NCBI GenBank assembly: GCA_048421225.1 | Contig: DBFNRV010000063.1 | Span: 1 to 19,604, forward strand | Reading direction: 5' to 3' | From: UMGS946 sp048421225 | Lineage (GTDB): Bacteria; Bacillota; Clostridia; Christensenellales; CAG-138 | Length of the DNA stretch: 19,604 nt | Part shown: positions 13,737-19,604 of the stretch, piece after piece | Position numbering within the stretch: the stretch's first letter is position 1 | Layout: every line of letters begins with the position of its first letter | The notes under the pieces: model-generated | Told to the model about the DNA's origin: nothing | Seen by the model: the letters and a program-made list of their open reading frames with translations, nothing else | The model's database searches: none | Program-made: the position numbers and the translations under genes

Positions 13737-14807
13737 ATGGTTGATCGTTGCAATAGACTTATGGAAGCTGTCCGCGAAAAATGCGTAGACGCGGTTTTAA
13801 TTACCTCAAGGATCAACAGGATGTATTTTTCCGGCTTTACCGGATCAGACGGCATACTGTTTATCTCCCCCGACCGGCGCGTCCTTATTACTGATTTTCG
13901 GTATACAATACAGGCTAATATCCAGTGCAAGGGAGCCTTTGAGGTGCTTGAAGCCAGCCGCTCCGCTGTGATGGATATTATTAAAGACGAACTGTCACGA
14001 ATAAACGCCCGCAGCGTCGGCTTTGAAGACGCTGAACTTACGGTGCGCCAATACAGCCAGTTTAAAGAGCTTGGAGTCGAGTTTGTCCCGTGCTCGGAAT
14101 TTATGGGCAGGATACGCATACGAAAGGATAAAGACGAGATTGGGCATATTATTAAAGCGCAAAACGCGGCCGACGCTGCGTTCGCTGATCTTATAAAGCG
14201 TATAAAGCCAGGAATGTCGGAGCTAGAAGTGGCTAATGAGCTGGAATATTTGATGAAAAGGCACGGGGCCGAGGATAAATCATTTGATACAATCGTCGGC
14301 TCTGGTGAAAACGGCGCCCTTTGTCATGCCGTTCCAGGAGATAGGAAACTGAGGCATGGGGATATGGTTGTGTTGGATTTTGGCTGCAAGGTCAACGGAT
14401 ATTGTTCTGATATGACGCGAACGATTGCGGTTGGCACGCCCCGCGGCGAACTTATGAATATTTACGCTATAGTCCGCGAGGCCCAGCGGCTCGCGCTTGA
14501 GGGCCTTAGGCCAGGCGCCACAGGCAGGGATATTGACGCTTTGGCGAGGGATTATATCACCTCTCACGGCTACGGGGACAATTTCGGTCACAGCTTGGGC
14601 CACGGGTTTGGACTTGAAGTCCATGAAGCGCCCAGCGCGAGTACCGTTTCGCCGGATGTCTTTGAGCCTGGTATGACCATAACCGTCGAACCTGGTATCT
14701 ACATTGAGGGCCTGGGCGGTGTGAGGATAGAGGATTGCTGTATAATTACTGATAACGGATATATCAATCCTGTTACTACTACAAAAGAATTGATAATAAT
14801 AGAGTAA
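13737..14807 (+). CDS. Xaa-Pro aminopeptidase-type M24 metallopeptidase
   Basis: This 356-residue cytoplasmic peptidase releases the residue before proline in small peptides. It has a creatinase-type N domain (about 5-125) with NRMYFSGFTGSDG, then a pita-bread M24 domain. The five metal ligands are visible: D214 and D225 in VVLDFGCKVNGYCSDMTRT, H289 in GHSLGHGFGLEVHEAP, E318 in TVEPGIYIE and E332 in GGVRIED. H197 in CHAVPGD is the expected catalytic-site His, where relatives usually have PH rather than CH. The start has AGAGGTG seven bases upstream. efp follows after 29 bases, a common pairing in Firmicutes (YqhT-EF-P in Bacillus). Confidence 0.92.
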   Translation: MVDRCNRLMEAVREKCVDAVLITSRINRMYFSGFTGSDGILFISPDRRVLITDFRYTIQANIQCKGAFEVLEASRSAVMDIIKDELSRINARSVGFEDAELTVRQYSQFKELGVEFVPCSEFMGRIRIRKDKDEIGHIIKAQNAADAAFADLIKRIKPGMSELEVANELEYLMKRHGAEDKSFDTIVGSGENGALCHAVPGDRKLRHGDMVVLDFGCKVNGYCSDMTRTIAVGTPRGELMNIYAIVREAQRLALEGLRPGATGRDIDALARDYITSHGYGDNFGHSLGHGFGLEVHEAPSASTVSPDVFEPGMTITVEPGIYIEGLGGVRIEDCCIITDNGYINPVTTTKELIIIE

Positions 14808-14836
14808 AGGCAGATTAACTTAGGAGGTTTAAACCC

Positions 14837-15394
14837 ATGATAATGGCAGGCGATTTCAGAAAAGGCGTAACTGTTGAAATAGACGGGCAGGTCTGGTCGA
14901 TATCGGACTTTCAGCATGTAAAGCCCGGAAAGGGGGCGGCGTTCGTACGCACGAAGCTTAAGAACGTCATGACCGGTGCGGTTCTTGAGCGCACGTTTAA
15001 CCCAACGGACAAGTATCCAAAAGCTCATATAGAGACCAGGGAAATGCAATATCTTTATTCGGATGGCGAGCTATACTACTTTATGGATGTCGAATCCTAC
15101 GAGCAGCTAGCTCTTAATCATGACCAGGTCGAGGACGCTATCAACTTTATAGTTGAAAATATGAACGTTACCATTCGTTTTTATAAGGATAAGCCGTTTT
15201 CTGTAGCTCCTCCTAATTTTGTCGAGCTGGAGGTTGCGGAAACCGAACCCGGCTTCAAGGGCGACACCGCAACTGGTACTACAAAGCCGGCCATTCTGGA
15301 AACGGGCTTTAAAATCAACATACCGCTGTTTGTAAACCAGGGGGATAGGATACGCGTGGATACGCGTACGGGCGAGTATATGGAGCGCGCATAA
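14837..15394 (+). CDS. efp: translation elongation factor P
   Basis: This 185-residue, three-domain factor relieves ribosomes stalled at polyproline. The sequence AGDFRKGVTVEIDGQVW and the loop QHVKPGKGAAFVRTKLKNV are diagnostic, and K32 in KPGKG is the residue modified in many bacteria. The C-terminal domain ends with GDRIRVDTRTGEYMERA as usual. A strong TAGGAGGT site precedes the ATG. The gene follows the Xaa-Pro peptidase closely, so both probably share a transcript. No EpmA-, EpmB- or YmfI-type modification gene is in the window. Confidence 0.97.
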   Translation: MIMAGDFRKGVTVEIDGQVWSISDFQHVKPGKGAAFVRTKLKNVMTGAVLERTFNPTDKYPKAHIETREMQYLYSDGELYYFMDVESYEQLALNHDQVEDAINFIVENMNVTIRFYKDKPFSVAPPNFVELEVAETEPGFKGDTATGTTKPAILETGFKINIPLFVNQGDRIRVDTRTGEYMERA

Positions 15395-15460
15395 AACAAA
15401 GAATATGTATTGGCGGTACTCGGGTAATTAAATTAAATATAGTAACGGAGGCTAACACTA

Positions 15461-15922
15461 ATGAACACAGTACATGAAAGAATAGCATACATCAAGGGAT
15501 TGGCAGATGGACTCAATCTTGGCGACGATACCAATGGGAAGCTTTTTAAAGCCATTATCGAGGCCCTTGAGGATATAGCGGACGCTATACGTGAGAACGA
15601 GGATAGCATAATTGAGCTGGATGAGTGCCTGGATGAGATGGCCGATGAGTTTTCCGAGCTTGAGGAGGATATAGAGTGTCTTGAAGATGCTTTCTATTGC
15701 GATGAAGAGGATTGTGACTGCTGTGACGATGAAGATGACGACTTTGACGATGATTTTGTTGAAATGACCTGCCCGCACTGCGGAGAAACGGTTTATTTTG
15801 ACATAGATCTTATTGAATCCGACGACGAGCTTATGTGTCCCAACTGCAATGAGATTATAATACCGGCGGACGATGAGGAATGCGGATGCAACTGCGGATG
15901 CGATGAACATAAGCCTGAATAA
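15461..15922 (+). CDS. CD1247-type acidic zinc-ribbon protein
   Basis: This is a 153-residue, very acidic protein of unknown function. The N-terminal part (1-75), beginning MNTVHERIAYIKGLADGL, matches my recollection of the CD1247 N-terminal domain found beside efp in Clostridia, and is helical, probably coiled-coil (about 30-75). A zinc ribbon follows with C104/C107 in CPHCG and C126/C129 in CPNCN. Two further cysteine clusters are unusual: C80, C85, C87 and C88 within an Asp/Glu-rich stretch, and CGCNCGC (141-147) at the C terminus. A GGAGG site precedes the ATG, and a terminator follows 21 bases after the stop, so it is the last gene of the peptidase-efp unit. Its function is not known; metal binding is inferred from the cysteines. 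Confidence 0.85.
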   Translation: MNTVHERIAYIKGLADGLNLGDDTNGKLFKAIIEALEDIADAIRENEDSIIELDECLDEMADEFSELEEDIECLEDAFYCDEEDCDCCDDEDDDFDDDFVEMTCPHCGETVYFDIDLIESDDELMCPNCNEIIIPADDEECGCNCGCDEHKPE

Positions 15923-15943
15923 CCCATCTTTATGGCTACTGAT

Positions 15944-15975
15944 GCGGCGGGGGCGACTCCGCCGCTTTAATATTT
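15944..15975 (+). terminator. intrinsic terminator after the CD1247-type gene
   Basis: GCGGCGG (15944-15950) pairs perfectly with CCGCCGC (15959-15965) around an 8-base loop. TTTAATATTT follows. The T tract is interrupted, but the stem is strong. Confidence 0.75.
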
Positions 15976-16017
15976 CAGCCGGATTTGTGCTTCTACCTAC
16001 TCGAAATCCACCCTGTC

Positions 16018-16045
16018 TTGTAAATATTTCTGCGTATGTTATACT
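16018..16045 (+). promoter_or_regulatory. promoter of the DUF512-der-plsY unit
   Basis: TTGTAA (16018-16023) and TATACT (16040-16045) are 16 bases apart, with TGT before the -10 (extended -10). The start would be about 30 bases before the ATG at 16082, which has a GGGAGAA ribosome site. Confidence 0.55.
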
Positions 16046-16081
16046 TAGTTATATAAACCAGCGCAAACCGGGAGAAGCAGC

Positions 16082-17386
16082 ATGCGCCACAGAATAGTGT
16101 CTACCGATTCAGGCTCCATTGCGGAGGAGCTTGGAATCGAATCAGGTTCATGGCTCATATCTATTGACGGCGAGGATATCGTCGATATCATTGACTATGA
16201 GGCGCTATGCTCGTCTGAGTCTTTATTGCTGTGCTACGAATCGCCCGACGGCGAGTTGGTGGAGGCTGAGATTGAGAAGGAAGCATATGAGCCGCTGGGC
16301 CTTAATTTCGCTGATGACCTTATAAACGGAATGAGAAGCTGCAAAAACCGCTGTCTGTTCTGCTTTATAGATCAGATGCCACGGAAGGGAAGAAGCACCC
16401 TTCAGTTTAAAGACGATGATTGGCGTATGTCGATCATAATGGGCAATTACGTTACCCTTACAAACGTATCAGATGCTGAGTTTGAGCGAATCCTGCGCAG
16501 AAGGGTGTCTCCGCTGTATATATCGGTCCATGCCCTGGATCCCGAGGTGAGAGTTAAGCTAATGGCGAATCCTAGTGCGGGGCTGATCGTTAAGCGGCTT
16601 GAAAGGTTAAAGGCCGAAGGTCTGCGCTTTCATAGTCAAATTGTGCTCTGCCCCGGAATAAATGACGGCAAGGCGCTTGATTATACTTTGGACGGGCTCT
16701 CCAGGCTTTATCCTTTTGCCCAGTCCGTTGCGATAGTTCCCGTTGGGCTGACAAAGCATCGCGCCGGCCTTTATCCTCTCAGATGCCTCAGCGCTGACGA
16801 GGCTAAAAGGGCGATTTTGCAGATTAGCGCCGTACAGGATAAAATGAGGGGGTTATATGGAGTAGAATTCGCCTATGCATCCGATGAAATGTACATAATA
16901 GCTGGTAAACCCCTTCCTTCATACGATTCATATGGAGACTTTGTGCAGTTGGAGAACGGGGTGGGCATGCTGAGAAAGTTTGAGCGCGAGTTTCTCAATG
17001 AACTAAGCAATATGAGACCTTTGGAGTCGGAGCTGAACATAGACGCAGTTTCCGGAGTCTCGGCGTTCAATTTACTTCAATGCCTATTTAAGCGTTTGAA
17101 GCAGCATAATATAAACATTAACCTGCATGCGGTCCAAAACGATTATTTTGGGGATACCGTCACCGTTTCGGGACTTATCTGCGGCTGTGATATCGTGAAC
17201 CAGCTAAGGAACAGGCTTGTTAGCGATAAATTGATGATACCATCCTGCATGCTTAGAGAAAACGACGATGTTTTTTTGGATGGAATGCGTGTATCGGATG
17301 TCGCTGAAGAGCTGAAAGTAAGGGTGCTTCCCGTATGCTCTTTCGACGGCGGCAGGCTTATTGAGGAGATATTTAAAATAAATTAA
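16082..17386 (+). CDS. DUF512 family PDZ/radical-SAM protein
   Basis: This is a 434-residue conserved clostridial protein of unsettled function. An N-terminal PDZ-like domain (about 1-70; SIAEELGIESGSWLISIDGEDI) is followed by a radical-SAM-like cluster motif C87-x3-C91-x2-C94 in SCKNRCLFCFIDQMP, which would bind [4Fe-4S] and SAM. A TIM-barrel-like region comes next (YISVHALDPEVR, HSQIVLCPGINDG), then the C-terminal DUF512 domain. der follows after 24 bases and plsY after that. This order is widespread in anaerobic Firmicutes and supports the assignment. The reaction catalysed and the partner are unknown to me. Confidence 0.88.
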   Translation: MRHRIVSTDSGSIAEELGIESGSWLISIDGEDIVDIIDYEALCSSESLLLCYESPDGELVEAEIEKEAYEPLGLNFADDLINGMRSCKNRCLFCFIDQMPRKGRSTLQFKDDDWRMSIIMGNYVTLTNVSDAEFERILRRRVSPLYISVHALDPEVRVKLMANPSAGLIVKRLERLKAEGLRFHSQIVLCPGINDGKALDYTLDGLSRLYPFAQSVAIVPVGLTKHRAGLYPLRCLSADEAKRAILQISAVQDKMRGLYGVEFAYASDEMYIIAGKPLPSYDSYGDFVQLENGVGMLRKFEREFLNELSNMRPLESELNIDAVSGVSAFNLLQCLFKRLKQHNININLHAVQNDYFGDTVTVSGLICGCDIVNQLRNRLVSDKLMIPSCMLRENDDVFLDGMRVSDVAEELKVRVLPVCSFDGGRLIEEIFKIN

Positions 17387-17410
17387 AATCGGAATTATGC
17401 GAGGTAAATT

Positions 17411-18745
17411 ATGTCGAAACCGCTTGTCGCCATTGTAGGCAGGCCAAACGTGGGAAAATCCACGTTGTTCAACAGGCTGATCGGGAAAAGAATAGCTATT
17501 GTGGAGGATACTCCCGGCGTAACCCGTGACCGCATCTATGGGGATGCCGAATGGCTTACGCATTCGTTCACCCTTATCGACACCGGCGGCATCGAGCCGG
17601 TAAAAAACGATATAATCAGCGTACAGATGCGCAGGCAGGCCCAGCTGGCCATTGATACGGCGGACGTCATCATCTTTCTTGCGGACGGAAGGGAAGGAAT
17701 TACTTCTGCTGACGAAGATGTTGCCGAAATGCTAAGGCGAAGCAAAAAACCGGTGGTGCTTGCCGTGAACAAGGTGGATAATCTTAAGCTTGAAGATGCG
17801 GTATACGATTTTTATACATTGGGCATAGGGACGCCGATTACGATATCGGCCGAGCAGGGGCTCGGCTTGGGCGACATGCTTGATGAGGTGACGGCGTATT
17901 TTGACGAAACAGAGGATTTTACCGACGAGAGCGTTACGCGCATAGCCGTTGTTGGCAAACCAAATGTGGGAAAGTCCAGCCTTGTAAACGCGCTGCTTGG
18001 CCACGAGCGTACAATAGTCAGCGACATACCTGGGACAACGCGGGACGCTGTCGACTCCCCGTTTGACTACAATGGGGAGAGCTATGTCTTGGTGGATACC
18101 GCAGGGCTTAGGCGCAAGAGGGCTATTGAGGACGAAAGCATTGAACGCTACAGCGTAATCCGCTCCCTTGGAGCAATAAGGCGCGCCGACGTATCGCTGA
18201 TCGTTATTGACGCTTCGGAGGAGCTCAGCGAGCAGGATGTACGTATTGCGGGATACGTACACGAGGAGGGCAAGGCATCGGTGTTAGTGGTTAATAAATG
18301 GGATCTCATTGAAAAGGATACGTACACTATGGATGCGTTCAAAAAAAAGCTCGCCTGCGACCTTGCGTTTATGAGCTATGTGCCAATGATCTTTATATCG
18401 GCATTGAGCGGGCAAAGGGTGTACAGAGTAATGGATACCGTGCGCACGGTATGTGAGCAAAACAGCAGAAGGGTTTCTACAGGGGTTCTCAACGACATAG
18501 TATCGGAGGCCATAATGGCTACAGAGCCGCCGTCGGATAAAGGCAGACGCTTAAAGATCTACTATGCGGTACAGGTGTCTGTAAAGCCCCCCACCTTTGT
18601 CCTGTTTGTAAATGATCCCGAGCTCATGCACTTTTCATATAAGAGATACCTGGAAAACTATATCAGGAAATCGTTTGGCCTTAATATGACGCCGATAAGG
18701 CTGATAATTAGAAAGCGTGAAAAGCAGGACCAATACAAGGCCTGA
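17411..18745 (+). CDS. der: double-GTPase ribosome assembly factor Der (EngA)
   Basis: This 444-residue essential GTPase takes part in 50S subunit maturation. Two tandem G domains are complete: GRPNVGKS (10-17), DTGG (57-60) and NKVD (120-123) in the first, then GKPNVGKS (182-189), DTAG (229-232) and NKWD (295-298) in the second. The C-terminal KH-like domain (about 353-437) includes PPTFVLFVNDPELMHFSYKRYLEN. Length and order are standard. It has a GCGAGGT ribosome site and lies between the DUF512 gene and plsY, only 28 bases from the latter. Confidence 0.97.
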   Translation: MSKPLVAIVGRPNVGKSTLFNRLIGKRIAIVEDTPGVTRDRIYGDAEWLTHSFTLIDTGGIEPVKNDIISVQMRRQAQLAIDTADVIIFLADGREGITSADEDVAEMLRRSKKPVVLAVNKVDNLKLEDAVYDFYTLGIGTPITISAEQGLGLGDMLDEVTAYFDETEDFTDESVTRIAVVGKPNVGKSSLVNALLGHERTIVSDIPGTTRDAVDSPFDYNGESYVLVDTAGLRRKRAIEDESIERYSVIRSLGAIRRADVSLIVIDASEELSEQDVRIAGYVHEEGKASVLVVNKWDLIEKDTYTMDAFKKKLACDLAFMSYVPMIFISALSGQRVYRVMDTVRTVCEQNSRRVSTGVLNDIVSEAIMATEPPSDKGRRLKIYYAVQVSVKPPTFVLFVNDPELMHFSYKRYLENYIRKSFGLNMTPIRLIIRKREKQDQYKA

Positions 18746-18773
18746 AATATGATTTAAGGTATGGAGGAAATCT

Positions 18774-19445
18774 ATGGATTACTTTGTTTGCGGATTGGTT
18801 CTGTTAATGGGTTACTTTTTAGGCAACATTGAAACTGCCGTTTTGGTCAGCAGAATGGCCTATGGCGACGACATACGCAAGCACGGAAGCGGCAACGCGG
18901 GCACAACCAATATGCTGAGGGTGTTTGGTATGAAGCCGGGCATGCTGACATTTATAGGAGATTTTTTAAAGGGCATACTATCCGTTATAATTGGAAGGCT
19001 TATCTGCGGCTGGCTATGCGGGGACGCCATAATACTAGGCGCTGACATGGCAACCATGGGCGGCTATCTATGTGGCCTTGGAACTGTGCTGGGACACGAT
19101 TTTCCAATATTCTTCGGCTTTAAGGGGGGAAAAGGCGCCGCCTCCACCTTGGGAATAGCCTGGATGGTCGCCCCATGGACAGCGCTGGGAATAACGGTTT
19201 TCAGCTTTCTAGCAATATATGCAACACAAATGGTTTCTGTGGGATCTCTGCTGGGAATGACGCTGTTTACGGCAATTACCATTGCCCTTAACACATCCAA
19301 TATCCCGCTGATAGTACTATGCTCGGCGCTATGGCTGCTTCTCATTATACGCCACGGCGATAATATAAGGCGAATATTCAACGGCACGGAAAGCCGCCTT
19401 TTCAAGCGTCCTGGAAAGGGACATGAAAACGGCAAGGGCGTATAA
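18774..19445 (+). CDS. plsY: acyl-phosphate:glycerol-3-phosphate acyltransferase PlsY
   Basis: This 223-residue membrane enzyme makes 1-acyl-glycerol-3-phosphate, the first step of phospholipid synthesis, using acyl phosphate from PlsX. The conserved motifs are GSGNAGTTN (38-46), GHDFPIFFGFKGGKGAA (107-123) and HGDNIRRIFNGTE (194-206), set among about seven hydrophobic segments. At 223 residues it is slightly longer than many PlsY proteins because of a basic, Gly-rich tail (RPGKGHENGKGV). A GGAGGAA site lies before the ATG. In many Clostridia gpsA comes next; here the following 159 bases contain no gene start I can support. Confidence 0.96.
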   Translation: MDYFVCGLVLLMGYFLGNIETAVLVSRMAYGDDIRKHGSGNAGTTNMLRVFGMKPGMLTFIGDFLKGILSVIIGRLICGWLCGDAIILGADMATMGGYLCGLGTVLGHDFPIFFGFKGGKGAASTLGIAWMVAPWTALGITVFSFLAIYATQMVSVGSLLGMTLFTAITIALNTSNIPLIVLCSALWLLLIIRHGDNIRRIFNGTESRLFKRPGKGHENGKGV

Positions 19446-19473
19446 GATGTGCCGTATCAAGCCGCTGTAGGTT

Positions 19474-19491
19474 TGTCAAACATGTTGGACA
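19474..19491. promoter_or_regulatory. imperfect 18-base palindrome after plsY, operator-like
   Basis: TGTCAAACATGTTGGACA matches its own reverse complement at 16 of 18 positions (consensus TGTCnAACATGTTnGACA). Symmetry and size fit a dimeric repressor site. A TATACT lies at 19523-19528 but without a recognisable -35, so the promoter it might control is uncertain. Confidence 0.35.
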
Positions 19492-19561
19492 GTATAGGCA
19501 CGAAGGAAAGCATTAGGTGAGCTATACTGTAAAGGACGCATAGGACGGTTATTGGAGGCTC

Positions 19562-19589
19562 TTCGATGCACAGCTAGCTGTGCATCGAA
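19562..19589. repeat. perfect 28-base palindrome at the window end
   Basis: TTCGATGCACAGCT is followed directly by its reverse complement AGCTGTGCATCGAA, with no spacer. GCTC (19558-19561) and GAGC (19596-19599) could extend the stem beyond a 6-base bulge. It lies only 15 bases from the window edge. A GGAGG (19554-19558) precedes it, but the ATG at 19566 stops after three codons. Confidence 0.9.
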
Positions 19590-19604
19590 ATCGGAGAGCG
19601 AGTA

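Noticed and set aside
15458..15910. 150-codon minus-strand open frame
   Set aside because: It lies wholly antisense to the CD1247-type gene. Its hydrophobic translation is the mirror of the acidic codons, and the + strand gene has a ribosome site and family match.
17732..18262. 176-codon minus-strand open frame
   Set aside because: It lies inside der, whose two GTPase domains are complete and certain. It is a shadow without its own start signals.
19552..19604. TTG-initiated frame running off the right edge
   Set aside because: It has no ribosome site before the TTG, and the translation crosses the palindrome and resembles no known protein start.

Overview
The window reads as chromosomal DNA of a Gram-positive, anaerobic Clostridia-type bacterium, probably gut-associated and possibly uncultured. 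The grounds are strong AGGAGG-type ribosome binding sites, a vanG-type glycopeptide resistance cluster, a butyryl-CoA dehydrogenase/EtfBA set, and the conserved Firmicutes gene runs efp-'CD1247-type' protein and DUF512-der-plsY. The genus cannot be fixed from the sequence alone. I see no IS element, integrase, rRNA, tRNA or CRISPR array.

Region 1 (1-4850, + strand) is a vancomycin-resistance-type cluster: vanR-vanS (two-component system), then after a 270-base gap vanG (D-Ala:D-Ser ligase), vanXY (bifunctional D,D-peptidase) and vanW, closed by an intrinsic terminator at 4814. The response regulator and kinase would sense cell-wall stress and switch on the gap promoter. VanG makes D-Ala-D-Ser and VanXY removes D-Ala-D-Ala and the terminal D-Ala. 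The serine racemase VanT that normally supplies D-Ser is not in the window.

Region 2 (4850-8150, +) is a self-contained acyl-CoA dehydrogenase-etfB-etfA operon with its own promoter, a terminator at 8116, and a leader of about 150 nt. The GC-rich part of that leader can form several competing helices and matches no riboswitch consensus I know.

Region 3 (8150-13560) holds a GyrI-like gene on + broken by one frameshift, then four minus-strand genes: a TtcA-like tRNA thiolation enzyme, a class I aminotransferase, a second, membrane-anchored VanW-domain protein, and a CDP-alcohol phosphatidyltransferase. The 334-base gap between ttcA and the aminotransferase is dense with palindromes. It also carries a + strand promoter and terminator that would frame a small RNA of about 60 nt.

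Region 4 (13660-19604, +) is housekeeping: Xaa-Pro peptidase, elongation factor P, an acidic Cys-rich CD1247-type protein, a terminator, then a DUF512 radical-SAM protein, der (ribosome assembly GTPase) and plsY (phospholipid synthesis). The window ends in a perfect 28-base palindrome with no loop.

The points most worth a second look are the structured leader before the acyl-CoA dehydrogenase, the vanG cluster that has vanW but no vanT, the one-base break in the GyrI gene, the candidate small RNA, and the terminal palindrome.
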